Positions 1 to 6,744 of a stretch of 13,636 nucleotides of DNA are shown here, piece by piece. The notes under the pieces are model-generated. The model was not told where the DNA came from. It made no database searches and was given only the letters and a program-made list of their open reading frames with translations. Position 1 is the stretch's first letter. Each line of letters opens with the position of its first letter. The position numbers and the translations under genes are program-made. Origin of the DNA: Bacillota bacterium (GTDB lineage: Bacteria > Bacillota > Clostridia > Oscillospirales > Ruminococcaceae); NCBI GenBank assembly GCA_023429685.1, contig JAEZDF010000150.1, positions 1 through 13,636 on the forward strand, in the 5' to 3' direction.

Positions 1-110
1 ATGGTTCTGCCGTTTATGGTAATGTTACCGGTGCCCTTGTACAGTCTTACGCGGGCAACCGAGTGCTTTCTTCTGCCGGTACCGTAAAGATAAGGTTTGG
101 ATTCATACAT
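1..110 (-). CDS. rpsI: 30S ribosomal protein S9 (N-terminal part)
   Basis: This is the 5' end of the gene for small-subunit ribosomal protein S9, whose C-terminal tail reaches the P-site tRNA in the 30S subunit. Only the first 36 codons are in the window; the rest lies beyond the left edge. The translation begins MYESKPYLYGTGRRKHSVAR and continues to an N-I-T-I-N-G-R segment, which is the conserved start of S9 (Y-G-T-G-R-R-K-x-S-V-A-R-V). The ATG is at 110-108, preceded by a GGAGGGAGG ribosome binding site (complement of 120-128) 9 nt upstream. It lies 21 nt after the L13 stop codon, so L13 and S9 are co-transcribed, as in most bacteria. Identification is secure despite truncation. Confidence 0.96.
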   Translation of the reverse strand, partial: MYESKPYLYGTGRRKHSVARVRLYKGTGNITINGRT

Positions 111-131
111 AACTAATTGCCTCCCTCCGAA

Positions 132-563
132 TTATTCTTGCGTCCATGCGACGGGCTGCTGTGCCTGCTGGGTGTGCTCGGCGCCGCGGTATACGCGCAG
201 ACGTCTTAAGCAGTTCGCCCCCAGCGTGTTGCCGGGAAGCATGCCTTTTACGGCAAGTGTCATCGCAAATTCGGGCTTGTACTTCATCATGTCCTTGTAG
301 GAGGTCTCTTTGAGACCGCCCACCCAGCCGCTGTGATGGCGGTAGAACTTCTGAGTGGCCTTGTTGCCGGTGAGAACCGCCTTTTCGGCGTTGAGGATGA
401 TTACGCTGTCGCCGCAATCAATGTTCGGGGTGAAGATGGGCTTGTGCTTACCGCGCAGGATGTATGCGGCACGCTCTGCCGTACGTCCAAGCGGCTTACC
501 TGCCGCATCAAGAATATACCAAGTGCGCTTAATGTCGCTTGCTTTTGGCATAAAGGTAGACAT
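132..563 (-). CDS. rplM: 50S ribosomal protein L13
   Basis: This encodes large-subunit ribosomal protein L13, an early-assembly protein that binds 23S rRNA. The 143-aa product has the normal family length and its landmarks: R-T-W-Y-I-L-D-A (about residues 13-20), G-K-x-L-G-R-x-A (22-29), L-R-G-K-H-K-P (36-42), D-x-G-D-x-V-I-I-x-N-A (48-58), the Y-R-H-H-S-G-x-x-G-G-L-K segment, and V-K-G-M-L-P-x-N-x-L-G (about 105-115). The first ATG (563) was chosen because GGAGGG (complement of 570-575) lies 6 nt upstream. A second in-frame ATG four codons later lacks such spacing. It is the first gene of an L13-S9 operon read leftwards from the promoter at 666-694, with a leader of about 95 nt that may carry autoregulation (inference). 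Confidence 0.98.
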   Translation of the reverse strand: MSTFMPKASDIKRTWYILDAAGKPLGRTAERAAYILRGKHKPIFTPNIDCGDSVIILNAEKAVLTGNKATQKFYRHHSGWVGGLKETSYKDMMKYKPEFAMTLAVKGMLPGNTLGANCLRRLRVYRGAEHTQQAQQPVAWTQE

Positions 564-665
564 GTTTTTCCCTCCGTATCGGTTTGTGTATATGTGAAAA
601 TAATATAACGGGCAATGTTTGCCGCATACAGGCGCAAAACGGCTGCATCAAGACCGGCAGACCCT

Positions 666-694
666 ATTATATCCCGTCGAAAATGCGGTGTCAA
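666..694 (-). promoter_or_regulatory. Sigma-A type promoter for rplM-rpsI
   Basis: Read on the minus strand, a perfect -35 TTGACA (complement of 689-694) and a perfect -10 TATAAT (complement of 666-671) are separated by 17 nt. The start of transcription should fall near 658-660, giving a leader of about 95 nt before L13. This is the best consensus promoter in the window, as expected for a ribosomal protein operon. Confidence 0.92.
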
Positions 695-883
695 TAGCTT
701 TTGGCTGTAGATTTAATTTATTATATGGTTTTCTCTCGTTTTCTCGCCTAATTACGCGTTATCGCTCTGTTTCTTGTGAATGGTTTCATTTATTTGCCGT
801 GCGCCTTTTCGGTAGTCAAGTACGCTTTTTGTAAAAAACAGCAAAAACTACAGGGCGGCGGCGTGATAGTTTAGTAAAACACA

Positions 884-915
884 TTGTGGAATTCGGACAC
901 AAGGCGCGCTATAAT
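884..915 (+). promoter_or_regulatory. typA: Candidate typA promoter
   Basis: A perfect -10 TATAAT sits at 910-915. The best -35-like hexamer, TTGTGG at 884-889, is 20 nt upstream, which is longer than ideal, and no extended -10 TG is present. It would give a typA leader of about 95-100 nt. The -10 is good but the assignment is moderate. Confidence 0.4.
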
Positions 916-1003
916 TGTACAGTATGAATTTTTGCATGGGCGCGCGGAAAGTCGGTTGCCACGAAAAAGTTGGTTATGACTTTAAATAAGCGCTAAGGGT
1001 ATA

Positions 1004-1009
1004 AAGGAG
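1004..1009 (+). promoter_or_regulatory. typA: Ribosome binding site fixing the TTG start of typA
   Basis: AAGGAG lies 9 nt before a TTG at 1019. No ATG or GTG upstream is in frame, and the residues right after the TTG match the usual TypA N-terminus, so the TTG is the start. Confidence 0.85.
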
Positions 1010-1018
1010 TAAACACGT

Positions 1019-2851
1019 TTGTTAAGAGAAGATTTACGCAACATCGCAATCATCGCACACGTTGACCACGGCAAGACGACACTGGTGGACGAGATGCTCA
1101 AGCAGGGCGGCGCGTTCCGCGAAAACCAGGTGGTAAACGACCGCGTGATGGATTCAAACGACCTCGAGCGCGAGCGCGGCATCACCATCCTTGCCAAGAA
1201 CACCTCGATGTATTGGAAGGGAACCAAGATCAACATTGTCGATACCCCCGGGCATGCCGATTTCGGCGGCGAGGTGGAACGCATATTAAAGATGGTGAGC
1301 GGTGTACTGCTGCTCGTAGACGCCTTTGAGGGGCCGATGCCCCAGACTCGCTTTGTTTTAGAGCGGGCGCTTGCACTCGGGCACAAGGTGATTGTGGTGG
1401 TAAACAAGACCGACCGCCCCGACGCGCGCCTGCATGAGATAGCCGACGAGGTGCTGGAGCTTTTGCTCGACCTTGACGCAACCGAAGAACAGCTTGAAAG
1501 CCCCGTGGTGTACTGCTCGGGGCGCGAAGGCACAGCGACGCTAGACCCAGGCAGCGCCGCTGAGGATCTTGCACCGCTGTTTGACAAGATTATCGACTAC
1601 GTTCCCGCGCCAGAGGGCGAGCCGGATGAGCCGCTGCAGCTGCTGGTATCGTCCATCGATTACAACGACTACGTAGGGCGTATTGCCATCGGGCGCGTGG
1701 AGCGCGGGCGCATCCGCCCCAACATGGAGGTCACCGTAGCCGACTGGCATCAGCGCGAGAAGCCCTACCGCGCCAAGGTGGTTGCCCTGTACCAGATCGA
1801 AGGGCTTACACGCGTCCCCGCAGAACAGGCGAGCGTGGGCGACATCGTGTGCTTCTCGGGCATCGAGGAGATATCAATTGGCAACACGGTGTGTGACCCC
1901 TCCGCCGTAGAGGCATTGCCCTTTGTAAAGATTAGCGAGCCGACGGTGGAGATGACCTTCTCGGTCAACGACAGCCCGTTTGCGGGGCGCGAGGGCAAGT
2001 TTGTAACCAGCCGTCAGCTGCGCGACCGCCTGTTCCGCGAGCTACTCAAGGATGTGTCGCTGCATGTTACCGAGACCGATTCCGCCGACAGCTTTCGCGT
2101 GGCGGGACGCGGTGAGATGCATCTATCCATCCTGATTGAAACGATGCGCCGCGAGGGCTTCGAGTTTCAGGTGAGCATGCCGCAGGTGCTGTACCGTCAG
2201 GAAGGCGACACGCTGCTTGAGCCGATGGAGCGTCTTATCATCGACGTGCCGGAGGAATCGCTCGGCTCGGTCATGGAGAAGATGGGCAGGCGCAAGGGCG
2301 AGCTACTAAGCATGCACCCCGTTGGCAGCCGCATGCGCGTGGAGTTTAACGTGCCGTCAAGAGGATTGTTTGGCTACCGCAGCGAGTTTTTAACCGACAC
2401 GCGCGGCGAGGGCATTTTGAACACGGTGTTTGATTGCTACGCGCCGTATAAGGGCGACATTCCCCGCCGTTTGTCTGGCTCGCTGATTGCGTTTGAGACG
2501 GGCGAGACCGTTACCTACGGGCTGTACAACGCCCAGGAGCGTGGCGCACTGTTTTTGGGCGCGGGCGTTCCCGTATACGAGGGCATGATTGTAGGTCAGT
2601 CCCCCAAGGCGGAGGACGTGGTGGTAAACGTGTGCAAGAGAAAGCACGTCACCAATATGCGTGCATCGGGCAGTGACGAGGCGTTGCGCTTAACCCCCCC
2701 GCGTAACCAGAGCCTAGAGGAGGCGCTCGAGTTCATCGCTGAGGATGAGCTTTTAGAGGTTACCCCCAAAAGCCTGCGCATCCGCAAGCGCATCTTAAAC
2801 CGCGACCTGCGCGCCAAGGCGACCAATCTAAAGAAGATTGCGGCGCAGTAA
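1019..2851 (+). CDS. typA: Translational GTPase TypA/BipA
   Basis: TypA (BipA) is an EF-G-like GTPase that binds the ribosome and supports 50S assembly and growth under stress or at low temperature. The 610-aa product has the usual family length. All G motifs are visible: G1 A-H-V-D-H-G-K-T (13-20), G2 R-G-I-T-I (53-57), G3 D-T-P-G-H (75-79), G4 N-K-T-D (129-132), and the Y-x-S-G-R-x-G segment near 165-171 as G5. Domain II follows at about 205-300. The EF-G-III/V-like part contains R-G-E-M-H-L (about 364-369) and a G-R-R-K-G segment, and the TypA-specific C-terminal domain ends in a Lys/Arg-rich tail. The start is TTG with AAGGAG 9 nt upstream. It is a single-gene unit closed by a strong terminator at 2903-2936. 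A 17-bp near-tandem duplication spans its stop codon. Confidence 0.98.
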   Translation: MLREDLRNIAIIAHVDHGKTTLVDEMLKQGGAFRENQVVNDRVMDSNDLERERGITILAKNTSMYWKGTKINIVDTPGHADFGGEVERILKMVSGVLLLVDAFEGPMPQTRFVLERALALGHKVIVVVNKTDRPDARLHEIADEVLELLLDLDATEEQLESPVVYCSGREGTATLDPGSAAEDLAPLFDKIIDYVPAPEGEPDEPLQLLVSSIDYNDYVGRIAIGRVERGRIRPNMEVTVADWHQREKPYRAKVVALYQIEGLTRVPAEQASVGDIVCFSGIEEISIGNTVCDPSAVEALPFVKISEPTVEMTFSVNDSPFAGREGKFVTSRQLRDRLFRELLKDVSLHVTETDSADSFRVAGRGEMHLSILIETMRREGFEFQVSMPQVLYRQEGDTLLEPMERLIIDVPEESLGSVMEKMGRRKGELLSMHPVGSRMRVEFNVPSRGLFGYRSEFLTDTRGEGILNTVFDCYAPYKGDIPRRLSGSLIAFETGETVTYGLYNAQERGALFLGAGVPVYEGMIVGQSPKAEDVVVNVCKRKHVTNMRASGSDEALRLTPPRNQSLEEALEFIAEDELLEVTPKSLRIRKRILNRDLRAKATNLKKIAAQ

Positions 2852-2902
2852 GGATTACGGCGCAGTGCAATAGGGATATTGTCTACTATTTAATATAATA
2901 CC

Positions 2903-2936
2903 AAACGGAGCGGCGCATGATAGCCGCTCCGTTTTT
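2903..2936 (+). terminator. Intrinsic terminator after typA
   Basis: A 12-bp perfect stem (2903-2914 pairing with 2923-2934, core CGGAGCGGC/GCCGCTCCG) with an 8-nt loop runs into five T residues (2932-2936). It is a textbook rho-independent terminator about 50 bp after the typA stop. Confidence 0.95.
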
Positions 2937-2954
2937 CGTCTACCGCCGCTGTGC

Positions 2955-2983
2955 TTGCAAATCCGATTGTTTCAGTATATAAT
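2955..2983 (+). promoter_or_regulatory. Promoter of the DegV-family gene
   Basis: TTGCAA (-35, 2955-2960) and TATAAT (-10, 2978-2983) are separated by exactly 17 nt and lie just after the typA terminator. Transcription would start near 2990 and leave a leader of about 100 nt, which includes a small TGGG/CCCA tetraloop hairpin around 3018-3029. Confidence 0.85.
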
Positions 2984-3091
2984 TACAAATAAATACACTG
3001 TTTAGCCGCTTTGTTTATGGGTTAGCCCACAGAACAGACCAGCAAGGCAACGACTGCCGATGAGTATGATGAAAGAACAGGAGAGAAAGCG

Positions 3092-3967
3092 ATGAGAGAA
3101 TACCAAATTTTCACCGATCCCACCTGCGACCTGCCCGCGGCTCTGGTAGAGGAGCTGGGAGTCATGGTAGTACCCATGGAGTTTGAGCTGGGGGGCAAGC
3201 CCTATATGCACTTTCCCGACGGGCGCAACTACGGCTTCCATGAGTTTTACGAGCAGCTGCGTGCCGGCAATATGTCCAAGACCTCACAGGTGACCTATCA
3301 CACCTACATGGAGTATTGGGAGCCGGTGCTAAAAAGCGGTAAGGATATTCTGGCCATTAGCTTCTCTTCCGCGCTAAGCGGCACCTACAGCGCAGCCGAG
3401 CTTGCGGCAAAGGATATTGCCGAACAGTACCCCGATAGAAAGATATACGTCGTAGACACACGCGCCGCAAGCGCGGGCGAAGGACTGATGGTATACACTG
3501 CGGCAAAGAAGAAGGCAGAGGGTATGGACATCGAGACTTTGCGCGACTGGGTGCTGAATAACCGCGACCACCTGTGCCACTGGTTTACCGTAGACGACCT
3601 AAACCACCTAAAACGCGGCGGGCGCGTCAGTGCGGTCAGCGCATTGCTGGGTACGGCGCTGGGCGTAAAGCCGGTCCTGCATGTAGACAACGAAGGACGC
3701 TTGATTCCGATGGAAAAGGTGCGCGGCAGACGCAAGTCGCTTGAGGCACTGGTGGAGCATATGAAGGCAACCTGCACCGAGCCGGATGGACAGCACATCT
3801 TTATTGGGCACGGCGACTCACTTGAGGATGCCGAGTACACCGCGTCTTTGGTAAAGCAAAGCTTCCCCACCATTGCCGACGTGACGCTGACCATGATTGG
3901 ACCGGTTGTGGGAACCCATTCGGGACCAGGAACCATCGCTTTGTTCTTCTTTGGCACGAAAAAATAA
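3092..3967 (+). CDS. DegV family fatty-acid-binding protein (FakB-like)
   Basis: DegV-family proteins bind a long-chain fatty acid. The characterised FakB members present it to the kinase FakA so that acyl-phosphate can enter phospholipid synthesis. The 291-aa product has the usual length (about 280-295) and the family signposts: D-P-T-C-D-L near the N-terminus (9-14), the carboxylate-binding T-S-Q (64-66), F-S-S-A-L-S-G-T-Y (91-99), D-T-R-A-A-S-x-G-E-G (122-131), the L-K-R-G-G-R-V-S segment (173-180), G-V-K-P-V-L (191-196) and the C-terminal G-T-H-S-G-P-G (274-280). The ATG at 3092 follows AGGAGAG (3079-3085) by 6 nt. The gene is monocistronic, with its own promoter (2955-2983) and terminator (3991-4030). 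No FakA-like kinase is in the window, so the acyl specificity and partner are unknown. Confidence 0.95.
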   Translation: MREYQIFTDPTCDLPAALVEELGVMVVPMEFELGGKPYMHFPDGRNYGFHEFYEQLRAGNMSKTSQVTYHTYMEYWEPVLKSGKDILAISFSSALSGTYSAAELAAKDIAEQYPDRKIYVVDTRAASAGEGLMVYTAAKKKAEGMDIETLRDWVLNNRDHLCHWFTVDDLNHLKRGGRVSAVSALLGTALGVKPVLHVDNEGRLIPMEKVRGRRKSLEALVEHMKATCTEPDGQHIFIGHGDSLEDAEYTASLVKQSFPTIADVTLTMIGPVVGTHSGPGTIALFFFGTKK

Positions 3968-3990
3968 CACAAAATAGAAAACGGCACAAC

Positions 3991-4030
3991 GGGGTGCATC
4001 CGACTCGCTCGGGTGTACCCCTACCTTTTT
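3991..4030 (+). terminator. Intrinsic terminator after the DegV-family gene
   Basis: A 13-bp stem (3991-4003 with 4009-4021, including two G-U type pairs, arms beginning GGGGTGC and ending GTACCCC) with a 5-nt loop is followed by a T-rich tract ending in five T residues (4026-4030). Confidence 0.9.
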
Positions 4031-4369
4031 GCAAGACGGTGAAATTTACCAAAACAGGGACGCTGCGCAGAACCAGACATCAAGCTTAAAAGAGGGTAAT
4101 TGCCCGGTTTTTTCACAAAATAGTACGGACAACCGATGCCCGTATATGTTGCGCACAGGACATGGGGCGAGTTTTGGACAGTTTGTTGCATTTTTCACAA
4201 TCAGAATACAAAATTATTAGAAGAAATTACGTTTTTTTAATTGATTAAGTCGGCGCGTTGTAGTAAAATAACGATGATTGCTTTTTCACACGCAATTACG
4301 CCCGTGCCTACCGCCTTTTAGCTGTAAGCCGGAATGCGTACTTTTATATTATGGTGGTGATATTCAAAC
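4031..4369 (+). other. Upstream region and leader of the V-ATPase operon
   Basis: These 339 bp contain no convincing gene; a possible 63-codon frame here lacks a ribosome binding site and family motifs. The region holds a marginal second terminator (GGGT/GCCC stem at 4094-4105 followed by GG and six T residues), three exact copies of TTTTTCACA (4109-4117, 4191-4199, 4282-4290), an AT-rich tract at about 4200-4240 just before the -35 that could act as an UP element, the operon promoter (4241-4269), and a leader of about 94 nt that can fold (ACGCA 4290-4294 with TGCGT 4335-4339, enclosing TTAC 4296-4299 with GTAA 4324-4327). Confidence 0.65.
4241..4269 (+). promoter_or_regulatory. Main promoter of the V-ATPase operon
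   Basis: TTGATT (-35, 4241-4246) and TAAAAT (-10, 4264-4269) are separated by 17 nt, with a T/A-rich tract immediately upstream. The start site should be near 4276. This is the best promoter candidate between the DegV terminator and the first ATPase gene. Confidence 0.75.
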
Positions 4370-4678
4370 ATGGTGCCGGATACAATAACCGTTCTGCGTG
4401 ACGCGGAGCTGCATGCTCAGGAGATTCACCAAAACACCGTCGCCGAGTGCGAGCGCATCAGGTCTGCGGCAAAAGAGAATGCGCAGGCAGAGAGTGAGCG
4501 CATTTTGCTAGAGGCAAAGACCCAGACCGAGCGACTGGTGAGCGAGGCGCGTGCAAAGGGTGACGAGATGATGAAAAAGGCTGTCGCCGACGCACAGAAC
4601 GAGATAGCAGCACTCGAGCAGACCGCCGCCGCAAATAAGGACAAGGCTGTTAGGTTTATCATATCCGAGCTTGTGTAA
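4370..4678 (+). CDS. ntpF: V-type ATPase peripheral stalk subunit G/H
   Basis: This 102-aa protein is almost entirely a charged helix rich in Ala, Glu, Lys and Arg. A heptad-like coiled coil spans about residues 12-90 and there is no membrane segment. It corresponds to the small peripheral-stalk subunit (NtpF of Enterococcus, AhaH of archaea, subunit G of eukaryotes), which pairs with subunit E to hold the catalytic head still against the membrane stator. Sequence alone is weakly diagnostic because coiled coils diverge quickly. Position carries the call: first gene of the operon, directly before subunit I, as in the ntpFIKECGABD order. The ATG at 4370 has only a weak GGTGGTG (4352-4358) upstream, so translation may be modest or leader-controlled. 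Note that NtpF is not the same as 'subunit F' (ntpG below). Confidence 0.85.
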   Translation: MVPDTITVLRDAELHAQEIHQNTVAECERIRSAAKENAQAESERILLEAKTQTERLVSEARAKGDEMMKKAVADAQNEIAALEQTAAANKDKAVRFIISELV

Positions 4679-4716
4679 CACGCCTTGACCAAACGATGTA
4701 AAGGAGGTCTGAGCCT

Positions 4717-6744
4717 ATGGCGGTGATACCGATGCGCCGCGTCAACATATGTGCGCTGCAACAGGACCGAAGCGAGATTCTTAAGGTTGTGCAGCGGACG
4801 GGCGTCGTTCAGGTAAGCGACATACCCGTTAGTGACAGCTTGTTTACTAAAACCGATACCTCTCAACAGCGTGCCACGTTTGATAAGAACGTTTCGCTGT
4901 GCGAAGAAGCACTGGAGGTGCTTGCTCGCTACGTTCCCGAAAAGAAGGGGATGCTTGCCGCGTTAAACGGCAGAGAGCGCCTTTCGGTAAAAGAGTACGA
5001 CACCTTCGCCGATGAAAACCACGAAATTTTGCGGGTTGCCTACCGGCTGACCGCGCTATCCAAAGAGATTGCCGAGAAACGAGCGGAAACCCTAAAGCTT
5101 GACGGACAGATGGAAGCGCTTACGCCATGGCTTTCGTTGTCCGTTTCGTTGCGCTATCAGGGGGGCAAAACCTTTTATGTGTTTACCGGCGCCGCCGCGG
5201 GAGAGCATACGCTCGAGGGCATTCACGAGCGCCTTGCGCTGCGTGCACCCGAGCTTGATGCCATACACATTGAGATTGTAAGCAAAAGCAAGGAGCAAAC
5301 CTGCATCTTAGCTTCGTGCCCCAGAGCCGACGCCGCGGTGCTCGAAGACGCACTGCGCGCCGAGGGCTTTGCGCGCCCCGCTTCCCCGCCGCACGAAACG
5401 CCGCAGGAGGAGAAGCGGCGTGTTGAGCAACGGCTTGCCGATATGCAAAACGACATTGCGTTTGCCGAGCAGGAGATTGCCTCCTATGCCGGCGTGCGCC
5501 GCGCTTTGTATTTTATGACCGACTTTTACACCATGCGCAGTGAGCGGTATGCGGCGGTGGACAGCCTTGCTCACTCAAAGCACGCGTTTGTGCTGAGCGG
5601 TTATGTGCCCGAGACGGCGGCAGAGCTGCTAAAGCAGACGCTGACCGAGCGCTATGAGGTCGACCTTTCCTTCTCCGACCCCGAGGAAAGCGACAAAAAC
5701 GTGCCGGTGCTGCTTAAAAACAACGCATTTACCGCACCGGTGGAAGGGGTTTTGGAATCGTTTAGCCTGCCGGGTCGCGGGGAGATTGACCCCACCGGCA
5801 TCATGTCGATATTCTACTACTTTTTGTTTGGACTAATGTTCTCGGACGCGGGCTACGGGCTAATGCTTGTAATCGGCTGCGGTCTTGCGCTGTTAAAGTT
5901 TAAAAACATGGAGAAGCCTACCAAAAACATGATTCTGATGTTTTTGTACTGCGGCATCTCGACCACCATATGGGGCGCGGTGTTCTCGAGCTACTTCGGC
6001 GATGTGGTAAACGTCTTTTCGCGTACCTTTTTGGGGCGTGAGGTGGGCATCCCACCCTTGTGGTTTTCGCCGATACTCGAGCCCATGCGCATGTTGATGT
6101 TCTCGCTTGCCGTGGGTGTTGTGCACCTGTTTACGGGCTTGGGCGTTAAGCTGTATGTGCTTGTTAAGGCACGGCAGTACAAGGACGCACTGTATGACGT
6201 GGTGTTTTGGTACATGATTGTGGGCGGCGCGATTATGCTGCTGCTTTCCACCAGCATGTTTGCCGAGATTGCGCAGCTTAGCTTTACCCTGCCCGCTTCG
6301 GTGGGTACGGTGGCGGCGGTCGTCGCGGGCATTGGTGCCGTGGGGATCATCCTAACTGGAGGGCGCGAGTCCAAAAGTCCGGTGAAGCGCATCTTAAAGG
6401 GCGCATACGCGCTGTACAACGTTACGGGCTACCTTTCGGACATTCTTTCCTATTCCCGCCTGCTTGCCCTAGGGCTTGCCACCGGTGTTATCGCCTCAGT
6501 GGTCAACCAGATGGGCGCGATGGGCGGCAAGGGTCCCGCGGGTGTTATCTTGTTTGTGATTGTGTTTATCGCGGGGCAGGCCATTAACTTCGGCATAGAG
6601 CTACTGGGTGCGTATGTGCACACCAACCGATTGCAGTTTGTCGAATTCTTCGGCAAATTCTATGACGGCGGCGGGGAAAAGTTTAAGCCCTTTGCCGTGA
6701 ATACAAAGTTCTTTAAATTCAAGGAGGATATTAAAAATGGATAA
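4717..6744 (+). CDS. ntpI: V-type ATPase subunit I (subunit a)
   Basis: Subunit I is the membrane stator that forms the two ion half-channels facing the K ring. The 675-aa product has a cytosolic N-terminal part (about 1-355) with long helical stretches (about 100-135 and 228-260) that docks the peripheral stalks. The membrane part (about 360-640) begins with the conserved F-Y-Y-F-L-F-G-L-M-F-S-D-A-G-Y-G (366-381). The essential channel arginine is most likely R581 in L-S-Y-S-R-L, and a second conserved Arg is R638 in the T-N-R-L-Q-F-V-E-F-F segment near the C-terminus. The ATG at 4717 follows AAAGGAGG (4700-4707). The 3' end overlaps ntpK by 8 nt, suggesting translational coupling. Length and motifs are ordinary for the family. 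Confidence 0.97.
   Translation: MAVIPMRRVNICALQQDRSEILKVVQRTGVVQVSDIPVSDSLFTKTDTSQQRATFDKNVSLCEEALEVLARYVPEKKGMLAALNGRERLSVKEYDTFADENHEILRVAYRLTALSKEIAEKRAETLKLDGQMEALTPWLSLSVSLRYQGGKTFYVFTGAAAGEHTLEGIHERLALRAPELDAIHIEIVSKSKEQTCILASCPRADAAVLEDALRAEGFARPASPPHETPQEEKRRVEQRLADMQNDIAFAEQEIASYAGVRRALYFMTDFYTMRSERYAAVDSLAHSKHAFVLSGYVPETAAELLKQTLTERYEVDLSFSDPEESDKNVPVLLKNNAFTAPVEGVLESFSLPGRGEIDPTGIMSIFYYFLFGLMFSDAGYGLMLVIGCGLALLKFKNMEKPTKNMILMFLYCGISTTIWGAVFSSYFGDVVNVFSRTFLGREVGIPPLWFSPILEPMRMLMFSLAVGVVHLFTGLGVKLYVLVKARQYKDALYDVVFWYMIVGGAIMLLLSTSMFAEIAQLSFTLPASVGTVAAVVAGIGAVGIILTGGRESKSPVKRILKGAYALYNVTGYLSDILSYSRLLALGLATGVIASVVNQMGAMGGKGPAGVILFVIVFIAGQAINFGIELLGAYVHTNRLQFVEFFGKFYDGGGEKFKPFAVNTKFFKFKEDIKNG

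Larger units (their letters stand above)
564..1018. other. Divergent intergenic region rplM / typA
   Basis: This 455-bp stretch separates the leftward L13 operon from rightward typA. The left part holds the L13 leader (564-659) and its promoter (666-694). The leader can form a short GCCG/CGGC stem within 619-642, but I do not recognise a described L13 leader motif in it. The right part (700-1018) is AT-rich up to about 890 and carries a candidate typA promoter near 884-915. I see no convincing open reading frame: short frames on both strands have no ribosome binding site and no recognisable motifs. Confidence 0.7.

Noticed and set aside
982..1587. 201-codon minus-strand frame opposite the 5' part of typA
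   Set aside because: Ser-rich low-complexity translation antisense to the conserved GTPase domain, with no ribosome binding site.
3385..3999. 204-codon minus-strand frame opposite the DegV-family gene
   Set aside because: Ser/Pro-rich composition typical of an antisense shadow. It also begins inside the terminator region of the real gene.
4029..4220. 63-codon frame between the DegV terminator and the ATPase promoter
   Set aside because: It starts inside the terminator T tract, has no ribosome binding site or promoter of its own, and has no recognisable motif.
4276..4369. A cyclic-di-GMP or other known riboswitch in the ATPase leader
   Set aside because: I compared it from memory with the GEMM, ydaO and fluoride consensus elements and found none of their conserved cores. 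It is kept only as an unassigned foldable leader.
4370..4678. Reading the first ATPase gene as an F-type b subunit or an unrelated coiled-coil protein
   Set aside because: It has no N-terminal membrane anchor as b would have, and its position directly before subunit I matches the V-type stalk subunit.
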